Part shown: positions 46,001 to 56,040 of the stretch, piece by piece
How positions within the stretch are numbered: position 1 is the first letter of the stretch
Layout: each line of letters opens with the position of its first letter
Assembly: GCA_014526335.1 (NCBI GenBank)
Contig: JACTAT010000198.1
Location: 43,468-107,467, forward strand
Length of the DNA stretch: 64,000 bases
Direction of reading: 5' to 3'
Source of the DNA: Chrysaora quinquecirrha
Lineage: Eukaryota > Cnidaria > Scyphozoa > Semaeostomeae > Pelagiidae
Program-made: the position numbers and the translations under genes
Notes under the pieces: generated by a model
What the model saw: the letters and a program-made list of their open reading frames with translations, nothing else
What the model was told of the DNA's origin: nothing
Database searches by the model: none

Positions 46001-47760
46001 AAATCTAAGCGTAGGTGTTACATGCCTGAGTCGACTGAGAAGATGTAAGCCGATAAGAATTTCGTAGTTGGAGCGTATAAGAAGCGTCATAATCAACAAT
46101 CCTTGGTTGCCTAAAAATGCCTGTATATTGAACACGCAGATTTTGATTTGACTAAAAATTCCCCATTCGAATCTCTTGGAGCAATTGTTGACCTGGAATA
46201 CCATCATAAGCTTGGAGCCTGGAGACAGTGTGTGATTGTAATATCAGCCAATGAAAAGCTTAGAATACGGGAGCCCAAAGTCAGCGTGTGATTGAAATGC
46301 CATTGACAATAAAAGCATAGACCCTGCGTTGCCTAAAAATGCACCAATGAATTGCTTTTGAGTATATGTTGACTGGGAATTCCCGCCAATCGTAAATTTT
46401 GAGCCTGGAGCCTGTTCGTGATTGAAATGCCAGCCAATTAAAAGCTTAAACTTTGCATTGACTAAAATTCACCAATTAAATTTATTGGAGCACACAGTAA
46501 CTAGTAATGGCCGTCAATCATAAACTTGGAGCCTGGAGCCTGGGTGTTATTGGAATGCTGGACATGACAAACTTGGGCCCTGCGTTGACTAACCATCCAC
46601 CAATAAAATCCTTTGGAGCAATGGTGACTGGGAATGCCCGCCAATCCTAGCCTTGGAGCTCAGAGACAGCTTATGGTTTAAGTGCCTTACAATTATAAGC
46701 TGATACCTTGAATTGACTAAAGAACCGCCAATGAATTGTCTTGGAGCATATGGTGACTAAAAATGCATGCCAATATTAAACTTGGAGCCTGGAGCCAGTG
46801 TGTATTAAAAAGCCAGCCAATGGAAAGCCTAGACCTTGCATTGACTAAGAATTCACGAATTATAACCATTGCAGCAAATGGTGACTTGGAATGCCCGCCA
46901 AGCCAATCTTGTGTTATTGCATTTACTAAGAATCTACCTATAAAACTTTTTGGAGCTTTAGTGACTGGCAATGCCTGCAAAACGTGGACCTTGAAGTCAA
47001 TTAAAGCTGGATCTATAACGTCGACTAAAATCTCCACCAATTAAATTGTTTGGGCAAATGCTGCCTTGGGTTAAACGCCAATCACAAACTTGGAATACAC
47101 TCTTTTTTTTAATAAGCAACTTGACTTTCGTCCAGCCCTCAAAGTTGCTTAAAATTTTAGACATTTCAGCCCTCAAAGTTGCTTAAACGTTGCTTAACAT
47201 TTTTGTACCTACTAACCACCCCTGACTTCGCGGGTCAAAATCGTCATCTGTTAGGCCTACAACATGACTTTTGGGAGACAGTAAGTAGAAAAACGTTAGC
47301 TAACGAACTTCAACATGCAAAGCATAAGAACGAAGAACCATTTCCTAACACAAGAAAGAGAATAAGCTTGGTTGTTTGACTTCTTAGTTGCTTACAGTAG
47401 TTCAATTGAGCCCTCAAGTTGCTTAATGTTAAGGTCAGTTCAGCCCTAGTTGCTTATAGAGCGGTTGCTTATTAAAAAAAAAAGTGTAGGGAGCATTGGA
47501 GCTTATGTATTTTCTTGGAACACTCGCCAATCATAAACTTAGGGCCCGTTTGTTATTCGAAGGCCATACAAATACATAAAAGCTTTGACCCTGCGTTTAC
47601 TAAGAATCCACCAATTAAATTCCTTGGATTGTACGGTAACTGGAAATGCCTGCTAATCATAAACATGGAGCCTGGAGCCAAGACACAACTTGGATTGCAA
47701 ACTTGGAGTTTTTGAGTTGACTGACAAATCGTGAGCTCACGTATTACCAATCCAAGAATT
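46000..47760. repeat. Degenerate tandem array of about 130-bp units, split by a transposon
   Basis: The phrases CTTGGAGCCTGGAGCC, GACTGGGAATGCC and TTGACTAAGAATCCACCAAT recur about every 120-145 bases (near 46210, 46390, 46508, 46652, 46785, 47530, 47665). The array is interrupted at 47096-47488 by a TACAC/T-run element and resumes after it. Frames within are artefacts. Confidence 0.7.
47096..47488. mobile_element. TACAC/T-run mini-transposon, word GTTGCTTA
   Basis: Termini TACACTCTTTTTTTTTAATA and (reverse complement) TACACTTTTTTTTTTAATAA, with TA at both ends. GTTGCTTA occurs seven times. Nearly identical to 54675-55067, so recently active. It has split the 130-bp repeat array. Confidence 0.8.
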
Positions 47761-48396
47761 TTCAGGAAGCTTCATAGAGTTAAACATTTACCAATAAATT
47801 AGATACATATGTGTAACAGATGCTTTTTCGTATAAAAAGAGGAGTCTGATAGTCGGATATTTACTGTTTGCCAGGAAAAACCACACAAACTTAGGCCTGG
47901 AATTGAGTTCCGATGTTTTATTTCACGTGCTGTTTGGCGAATATGTTTGCAGGTTTCCAGGACACTTTACGTATTAGGATAATCATAAACTCAGAAATCT
48001 CCTTCTGGTTTCTATTTTTATCTCAAAAGAACAAATTTTCAAAAGTTTATTGGCTTATTCTCCACCTGATGGACAATTTCAACAAACGAATTGTCAATAT
48101 CCTTTCATTAGCATTGAAATTATGTGTAAATATTTAATCGTCAGACCAGTAGGGCGTTCAGCTGCGGAATCGGCCAGTTTTAAAGCATTATTTTCTATAA
48201 GTTCATAAGAAATTAGGTTAATAAGAAGCAAGAGTTAAATTTTTTCACTGAGATAATCTTGGGTTATCTCCGTCTCATAGCCATAGCGAATGGTGCACTT
48301 TGGTGAAGTCAGTATTTTCATATTCGGGCCGGGTATCAGTCAGGCCACGTGCAATTAGCTTTTTGTTGAAAATGAAATTATACTGTTCGACGGTTG

Positions 48397-48602
48397 CAGA
48401 GGCGGACTGGCAGCGAATCTCAAGGGTTGCTATTTCCAGTAAAAGGGGCCTGTTTTCACTATAGCAATTTGTCTTGTTAGTTGCTTCTAGCGAGCTTCTG
48501 TGTAAAAAATAAATTCAAGGCAAGGGCTACTGTTCATGTTAATACTTGTTAACAAGGCCCGGTTTGCAATCGCAACCTAGCATCCCTGCCAGTCCGCCCC
48601 TG
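48397..48602. mobile_element. hAT-like mini-transposon
   Basis: Ends CAGAGGCGGACTGGCAG and CTGCCAGTCCGCCCCTG are inverted with one mismatch. Flanks GACGGTTG and GGCGGTTG agree at seven of eight bases, fitting a hAT 8-bp duplication. Confidence 0.65.
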
Positions 48603-49029
48603 GGCGGTTGCCTTTCGAGCAGACGCATTTATGGACTTGGGAAGAGGTTGCGTCTTCCATGTTGAGTGGAGTTTCCGACTAAGGTTGTGTATGTGAGGTT
48701 GTGTATGTGAGTGATTGAGAGCTTGAGAGTAATATGGCCAAATGACCAAACATTGTTTGTCAAACATTTAAAATGCTCTTGGAGCAATTTTTAAACCGAA
48801 AGGCATATCACTTCTCGAAAAGGCACACAAGATTCTTATTGAAACAAAAGGATTCTTTCAAGACTCCAACGATAACGGCAGAGATTCCACAGGAAGTACT
48901 TCAAATACGGGATTCCAAGGATTAATTGGCCCCTCCGTTTGAATGTTTTGCCACGTCGCAAAACATTGCTTTTCAAGCCAAAATAAGGAAAAATTTTTTT
49001 GCGCAATATTTTTAAAAGTTCAAGAAAGG

Positions 49030-49645
49030 ACAATAACGGACACATTTATAAAGCGGAAAACAAGGGACACAACTGTACAACAGACAACAATGGTCACCTC
49101 GAAACAACACGGACACCTCTATACTGTACAACGGACAATAACTTTTTTTGTAATCGACTCAATACCATAAGATACATGGTCTACTAACATATATGGCGAA
49201 AGACCCGTTAGTATTTTGCCTATTTGTGAACTTATCTATATATGAAATAATAGTGTTGAGATTATCGACGGAGTTTTCTTGAACACTCAGAGGGTAACGA
49301 CCCAGCTCAGCACGTAGCTACTAATGCGTTTGCGGTTGATCAATTGAGACCGAGAAGGCGTTTGCAGAATTGTGTATTGGTCTTTTCGATTTCACATTTG
49401 TCCCATTCTTTGTAATTGAAATTAAGATGGGGTGCCCAAACTTCTGATCCATATAGTGCAATTATAATGGGGAGGTGTTTGATTTTATATCTACTGTACA
49501 ATAATGGACAACTATATACAGCGGGCAATAACGGACACCTCTATAAAACGGACAATGACGGACACCTCTATACAACAGACAATAAAGGACACCGTTATTT
49601 AATGGACAATACCGGACGCCTCTTTGTAGCAGGCAACAACAGTGG
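49030..49645. repeat. 27-bp minisatellite in two blocks around a LINE fragment
   Basis: Units of the type AATAACGGACACCTCTATAA plus seven bases occur at 49030-49140 and 49495-49645. The 350 bases between them hold the LINE remnant. Frames (e.g. repeated RGVRYCPL on -) are repeat artefacts. Confidence 0.7.
49195..49480 (-). pseudogene. Non-LTR retrotransposon (LINE) ORF fragment, broken
   Basis: On -, the frame reads ALYGSEVWAPHLNF, then IEKTNTQFCKRLLGLN and a stop; one base shift later it continues RAELGRYPLSVQENS and FTNRQNT. LYGSEVW, FCK-x-LLG and ELGRYPL are typical of the segment after the reverse transcriptase in LINE polyproteins. Only this short part survives, with a stop and a frameshift. 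Confidence 0.7.
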
Positions 49646-50689
49646 TGTAACAGATATCCTTTGAGGTTCCAGCCTATGAAGGTACTTTGCCTCAGAATGA
49701 GCGAAAATTTTATTTCGGAAGGTGTATTTGCTCTCTGCAATAAGAAATGAATGAAATTAGCTGATAACACCGCTTTGGAAAACTCATTAACAGTTTCCGA
49801 TCAATAATGTATAGATTATTAGGTCTTTGAGAATATTATTCAAGTCTAATAACTGTTCCCAAAGTCATATAATATTCACCGCCTGAATATTTACATTTCG
49901 TGTAATTCTAACATCTGTTAAAATATGACCATGCAGTTTCAAATCGTAGTTTACGCGAGGAATTTTTCTTTTGCAGTTGTATTGATAGCTACATTTCCGT
50001 GTACATAGATTGCAACAAATGTTACTTCATAAGTAAAGTCTTTGCAAAGGTTTATTCATTCGAGTAGACAGAAAAGTAAAATTTTCGTGTAAAAATTCAC
50101 GCACAAACCGAGATATTTTATATTTATGCCGCGCCACTCTAAATCAATTCTCTGTCTACCTTCGATGCTGTTATCCGAGGGGCATTTCACTGTTCGAAAA
50201 ACCGTACGAGATTTTTGTTAAAACAAAAGGATTTTCAAGGGATTTCCATGAAAACAACAGGACTTCCAGCAAAGGTGTACGAGATTTCCAAGGAGTGAAT
50301 TACCCCTCGCTGTTTTCCGCTAGTAACTTTGTAGAAAATATCCTTTAGTATGAATACGGGAATCCTCAGAAAACCGCGCCGCTAGATGCATTTTCTAATT
50401 CTTTCCTGAAGATAAACACATTGCAAGACGATTCCTTAGGGCATCTTTTAAGGAAATTTGATTCAATACCAATTTGTTCTATGTAGCTACTCTTAATAAC
50501 TGGATATAATTAGAATAAATTAGCAATAACTAAACAGCAACTCAAGCCATGCACAGCTTTGTTAAAATCTAATTATTTTGGTTCCTTTTAATTATATCTC
50601 CCTAAACGTATATGCTATTTTTTTAGATTAAGACTAAAGGTTGCGCTAAAATCACTAGTTACTTAAAAATTCAATAGTTCTTGTTGCAG

Positions 50690-50876
50690 GACCGTCGCTA
50701 TAATGGGCAGGTTGAGCGTGAACCCCCTGGAAGAGACCTTAAATAATTTTCGGCTCTATTATAGATTCAAAGGGGTATACCTCTGTACTAAAGCCTACTG
50801 CGACCCCCTGCTGTACACCCATAGACGGGTAGATTCTTGCTTGGATCCTCTTTACTCCAAACAGCTAGCGACGGTC
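50690..50876. mobile_element. Small inverted-repeat element
   Basis: GACCGTCGCTA and TAGCGACGGTC are perfect 11-bp inverted ends, 187 bp apart. Internal sequence is GC-richer than the flanks. Confidence 0.5.
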
Positions 50877-50979
50877 ACTATATATTTTAGCTAAATTTTA
50901 AGAAAAACGACTGAAACGCGAAACTTTTAGTAGCCTACATTTCGATAGTCAGGCCTTCGTCGTTAGTTAAGCCATTAGT

Positions 50980-52060
50980 CAATTAAAGTCCACCGAGTTG
51001 TAAGTCTTGTAATGTTTAAGCCTTCGTAAAACAGTTTTGCTCTTTAAATGTACATTTGTTCCATACGGAGCGCAAGACGAGGTTAACTTAAGGTCCACCA
51101 CACAACAACAGAGTCATTGTAAGAACAGTTCTTCTCTGTACTGTTATATTTCTTCCTTATGGAGCGCAAGGCAAGGTTAAAGCCATTCTCATCTTCGCAA
51201 ATGTGACTGTCATCTCGTTGCACTCTGTAGACGGCTGTCTTTATAAAAAGATGGTATTAGGTCCATCACACAACAATAGAGTCTTAAAAACAGTTTTGCT
51301 CTGTACTTTTATACTTCTTTCTTATGGAGCGCAGGACGAGGTTAACTAGAAGCCATTGTGATCTTAGCAAATAGCACTGTAAGCTCGTTGCACTCTTTAG
51401 ATGGCTGTTTTTTACGAGAAGATGAAGTAAGGTCTCTCACACAGCAATATAGTCTTGGTGAAAACAGTTTCGCTCTGTACATTTATATTTGTTCCATACG
51501 GAGCGCGATACGAGGTTGACTTGAAGCCATTCGCATCTTCACAAAATGACCCTCTTCGTTGTACTCTGTAGATTGCTGTCTTCAGGAGCAGATGAGATAG
51601 GGCCCATCAAACAACAATTGAGCCTTCCGTCTTGAGAATAGTTTTGCTCTGTGATGTTTTATTTGTTCCTCGTGGATCGCAAGACGAAGTTAGCTTGAAA
51701 CCATTCTCTTATTCGCTGATAGCACTGTAATTCGTAATAGCATCTTCTGGATGGCTGTCTTTTGTAGAATTTGAGATACGGTTTATCAAACAACAATGGA
51801 GTTTTCGTAAGAACAGTTTTTCTCTGTTATGTTATATATTTGTTCCTTATGGAGTGCAAGGATGAGTTAAAGCCACTTCATCTTCACAAAACAATCCATT
51901 CTTAGAGAGAATAGGTAAGCTCTGTAACGTTACATTTATTTCACATAGATATTGGAAGGCGAGGTCGAAGTCGAAAACGTCTTCGAAAAGCCATTCAAAA
52001 GTTACACCGTTTGCGTTGTTTGGAAAGATGATAGGGTCCATCAAACCATAGAAGAGTCCT
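50980..52060 (-). repeat. Tandem array of degenerate copies of the GPCR gene 3' end
   Basis: The phrase for the GPCR tail (on -, AACCTCGCCTTGCGCTC then GGAACAGAGCAAAAC and the stop region) recurs in decayed form around 51955, 51850, 51675, 51500, 51325, 51162 and 51070. Spacing is about 175 bases for the full units. Each copy also has the TTTGATGG/TTGTTTGATG stop segment. The real end of the gene is at 52096-52041. Copies do not keep an open frame. Confidence 0.75.
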
Positions 52061-53066
52061 TCTGAGAAAAGTTTTGCTCTGTTCCGTTACATGTATTCCT
52101 CACTGAGCGCAAGGCGAGGTTCACTTCAGGAACTTCTTCTCCAAAGAGCCACTTGCGAATAGCCGCACGGATCGCACTGTTCAGCACACAGAGAAGAATT
52201 TGCTTTAGAATCGGGCAGACGAGCATAATAAAAACTGACCAGTACAAAGCCAATGCTTGAATTAAACCAGGAAGGCCTTCAGTGTAGTAAATTATTGATT
52301 GAACTACCATGAGCGGCATGAAACACACGATGATTGTGAGGAAAAGACCAAACGTTACGCCGGCTTGTTTCATCTCAACGCGCTTTCTTCGCAGCATGGT
52401 TTGCTTTGGATCGACAGTCGAGTTTTGTCTGATTCTCTTGTGCATCTGTCGAGCGGTGAGCATTATTCGTCCGTGAATTAGAATTAGCAATACAACGATG
52501 ATATACATAATGATGTTCAGGTACTCTAGCTCTGTCTTCCGCGGCGCGTTGAAACGTAGAATCGTGAATGAAATGACGGCTTGAAGATTTAGCATACAGC
52601 ATACTGCGACTGCTTTCTTTGTGTCCATCAGATTACAATAGGCGAACGGGAAGAAAATCAGTAAATATCTATCCAGCGACACGGCCAAGAATGATAGAAA
52701 GGATGAAATGGTTAGAATGTAATGCAAGGCGTTGAATACTTTGAATAGTAGCGGCAAAACCGCTGTTGTACTCTTCAGCCAAACAATTAGATATGCCGTT
52801 AGTGTTGGCTGAAGCGTTATTGCGATGATTAGATCCAGAACTGTCATGTTGGCAAGAAACACACGCGTTCCCTCGCTGAAGTTTCTAGCGGTGATGATGC
52901 CTTTCAGTGCGCTGACATCTAGCAAAACTGCCGCGACGTTGAATATTGTATTCAAAATGCTTATAGCTAGGAAATTGCTCGTCATGATTGGTAGAACTGA
53001 ATGCACGACTGGTAATCGTGTTGTATTTGGCGTCGTCATGTTGAAAAAAGCTGTTGAATTCAACAT
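52041..53066 (-). CDS. Class A (rhodopsin-like) G-protein-coupled receptor, intronless
   Basis: 341 residues with seven membrane segments: about 31-53, 68-92 (Asp78 in MTVLDLII), 103-127 ending in the SLDRY G-protein motif (120-124), 141-161, 184-204, 235-259 (CFMP, a variant of CWxP) and 270-293. Three N-glycosylation sequons lie in the N terminus (NST, NMT, NTT). The usual disulfide cysteines at the top of TM3 and in loop 2 are absent and loop 2 is short, as in melanocortin, adenosine and related (MECA-group) receptors; the ligand is unknown. NPxxY in TM7 is replaced by VCPILK, which may alter activation. It lies opposite the spectrin strand, inside or just beyond that gene. Its last 40 or so codons are the source of the downstream tandem copies. 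Confidence 0.92.
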   Translation of the reverse strand: MLNSTAFFNMTTPNTTRLPVVHSVLPIMTSNFLAISILNTIFNVAAVLLDVSALKGIITARNFSEGTRVFLANMTVLDLIIAITLQPTLTAYLIVWLKSTTAVLPLLFKVFNALHYILTISSFLSFLAVSLDRYLLIFFPFAYCNLMDTKKAVAVCCMLNLQAVISFTILRFNAPRKTELEYLNIIMYIIVVLLILIHGRIMLTARQMHKRIRQNSTVDPKQTMLRRKRVEMKQAGVTFGLFLTIIVCFMPLMVVQSIIYYTEGLPGLIQALALYWSVFIMLVCPILKQILLCVLNSAIRAAIRKWLFGEEVPEVNLALRSVRNTCNGTEQNFSQKDSSMV

Positions 53067-54674
53067 ATCTGCGGAGAACTTAAAGTCCCAACAAAATTCT
53101 TCTTACATCGACTGACGGTTCTTCCTGCAACGATATTGCTTTACCATCATCAATTGTGCAAGACTGTGTTTTGCTAACCTCCTTAGTAGACCAAAATAGC
53201 TTGGTTATTGATCAAATAAACAACTATTTCCAACATTTTGCTCTAAAAAGTCCACTAAAACCCTGCAATTGTCAACTCATTTATTTTCTAATATGATTAT
53301 TTCGCAAAGCCCGATCCAGCTGTTTAGGAAGCGCTTTCTGCTAGTTTGGAAGTTTGCGCTTTATGTTGACTCCTATCTGTTGATTCACTTGCCCGTTTCT
53401 GAGCTTTATGGCTTTTGGTTAGTCCGCTTTATATGATGTGATTCAGTTATATAAAGAGGTTGTCCGGAATTGTCCGTGAACTTCGTGTGTTTTATCCGTG
53501 CAGCAACACCCACACGTAAGACAATTGTGTCTTATTACGCACAATCTCCACCAAATATAGCCTCTTATATACGGTATATAAAATCCTTCTTTCCCGTCTT
53601 TTTTCGATGTATTCCGAAGGTCCGTTTCCTGACTTTTATAAGCTTTCAATACCCAAATAGTCTATAAATAAAAATTCCTGGTAAATTCATTCATTAGAAT
53701 GCTATTCATACTTCGAATCTGTCCAACTACACGTGTTTTTAATCGTCATCACAACCGTTCGAAGTCGTCTTTTACGTTCGAGAGTCGTTGGTATAGTTGT
53801 GCACGTTCAGTTCGTGTTTCCCGAAACGTTGCTTCTTGCATTCACGTGTTTCTTCACTGCCGATATATCCGTTATGCATATAATAACAGCCTTCTCTCGC
53901 GTCCCCTTTGATATAGCTACTAAAAATGCTCAAATCTCGTTGAATAGATAGCTTTTCAATTTACTCACTTGTGAGGTCAAGTTAAACTCATTCGCGAAAT
54001 CTTTTGATTTACTTAGCACTCTGTCCTCTCTGCTTATTTTCCTTGATACATTCGGTCTTCAATTCTAACTACAGTTCATTCAGTTTAATTTTAGGACGTT
54101 TATTCCTGTTACCCAGCCTGTTATACATGCAATTTCTACTGCTCCGTTTTCTCCTCTATGTTCAACAGTAAGTTTTCCGAACGTAACTACTATTACACGT
54201 ATGTTTTTTCTATGACTTATTCTTCCTTGAAATCACCTGTTTTGTCCTGCAGATAAATTTTGATAAACTTGAAGCTTCGAGCAGATATTCCTTGAATAGT
54301 CCTGAATTTTTTGGTCCTATGTTTCGCACTTCTTTGACTCTTAGACTGAACAATCGTCTCATCAGACGCTAGTCACTCGTCTCCGCTTATTTTTTTGAAA
54401 AGAAAAACAACTTCAGCACGCAGTTTCATGCAGTTTCAGGCGTATATATTTATTTATATTCTTTATGGTATCGTCCTGAGTTCAACAGTAGTAGTTTCAC
54501 TCTTAAACTGAACACTCGTTTCATCAAAACATGAGTGCTTCATGCAAGTCTTTCTTCTCCCTTATGTGTCCTGAAATAAATATTTTAGGCCTGTAACTCA
54601 CTTTTCAAACAATGTTACAGGACATATAAACTTTAAATACTCTTTATTATTACGATCTTTGGTTTAACACTCAT
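53067..54674. other. Upstream of the GPCR, no gene seen
   Basis: AT-rich. On -, TATATAA occurs at about 53446-53452, some 380 bases before the ATG, and could be a TATA box; there is no other support. Open frames at 53443-53951 have no domain. Confidence 0.35.
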
Positions 54675-55067
54675 TACACTTTTTTTTAATAAGCAACTTG
54701 ACTTTCGTCCAGCCCTCAAAGTTGCTTAAAATTTTAGACATTTCAGCCCTCAAAGTTGCTTAAACGTTGCTTAACATTTTTTGTACCTACTAACCACCCC
54801 TGACTTCGGGGGTCAAAATCGTCATCTGTTAGGCCTACAACATGACTTTTGAAAGACAGTAAGTGGAAAAGCGTTAGCTAACGAGCTTCAGCATATGCAA
54901 AACATAAGAACGAAGAACAATTTCCTAACACAAGAAAGAGAATAAGCTTGGTTGTTTGACTTCTTAGTTGCTAACAGTAATTCAATTGAGCCCTCAAGTT
55001 GCTTGATGTTAAGGTCAGTTCAGCCCTAGTTGCTTGTTGAGCGGTTGCTTATTAAGAAAAAAGTGTA
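54675..55067. mobile_element. TACAC/T-run mini-transposon, word GTTGCTTA, near-identical to 47096
   Basis: Termini TACACTTTTTTTTAATAAGC and (reverse complement) TACACTTTTTTCTTAATAAG, TA at each end. Internal sequence matches 47096-47488 almost base for base, with occasional changes (GCTTGATG, GCTTGTTG) in the repeated word. Confidence 0.8.
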
Positions 55068-55237
55068 TTCCCTCTATTGTACCAAAGATTGTACGGGCTT
55101 CAGAAGATCTGAGAAGTACTTTAAAAGCCTCTTAAATCAGACTATATCCGTTTATCGTTAAACATATATATCATTATGTTTAGCATATCCTTCTTAAAAC
55201 AAGCAGGTCCAAAATCCAGTTGTCAAGGAAAAATTTC

Positions 55238-55653
55238 TACACGCTTTTTTCTTTACAAGGAACCTACCTCAAGGCCTAGTTCTTAAAGTTCCTTATTTTT
55301 GGACCTCTTTTGAGGCAATCGTAGTACAAAAAGTTCCTTAATAGTTCCTTAATTTTGACTGCACATACAGTGGTCATAACAATAATAAAGAGACACTTGC
55401 ATATGAGCAAAGCTCGGGACTACTCAAGGAAACTTTTGATAATTGATACATGCTTAACGTACAATTTATGTGGGTTTCGACTGCAAATGAATGGAACCGG
55501 CTTTCTAATTCTTGATTATTTGCAGTGATAAAAGCATTAAACATTGAAAAATTCCTTAATGATTTTCTCTTTAGTAGTATAAGTTCTTTAAATTTTCGAG
55601 CCTTCTACATGTAGGTTCCTTATAAAGTGGTTCCTTATAAAAAAAAGCGTGTA
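55238..55653. mobile_element. TACAC/T-run mini-transposon, word GTTCCTTA
   Basis: Termini TACACGCTTTTTTCTTTACA and (reverse complement) TACACGCTTTTTTTTATAAG, TA at both ends. GTTCCTTA occurs five times (near 55288, 55338, 55347, 55616, 55630), with AAGGAACC at the left end. Confidence 0.75.
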
Positions 55654-55674
55654 TAGAATATATCGATCAGCAAA

Positions 55675-56040
55675 TACACGTATTGTTTTTTACATGAAGC
55701 TAAAAAATTGGCCCAGTACTCAAAATTCTCGGATTTTGAGTACTGAAAGTTTTTACGAGTTTCTTACATATCTGTTATTGATGACATAGTGATTTTATCT
55801 GAATGATGTTCTAAACCTATATATCGATTGTATTTGAATGCTTATGGCCTTCCAGCTTTTCTGCGTGTCACAAATATACGTAATTGCATACAAAATATTG
55901 GAAATAAACTTGAATATGTCACAGAATTATGTGAAAAGTTTCTTGGTCAAAGATTTTCCAGTACTGGACTTTCTAAAATTGTTGGCCATTCGAGAGTCTG
56001 GGTTTCTTATAAAGGGTTTCTTATAAAAAAAATACGTGTA
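55675..56040. mobile_element. TACAC/T-run mini-transposon, word GTTTCTTA
   Basis: Termini TACACGTATTGTTTTTTACA and (reverse complement) TACACGTATTTTTTTTATAA. GTTTCTTA occurs at about 55760, 56002 and 56015. It begins 22 bases after the end of the 55238 element. Confidence 0.65.

Noticed and set aside
53443..53951. Short frames upstream of the GPCR
   Set aside because: Overlapping frames on both strands with no domain or splice support.
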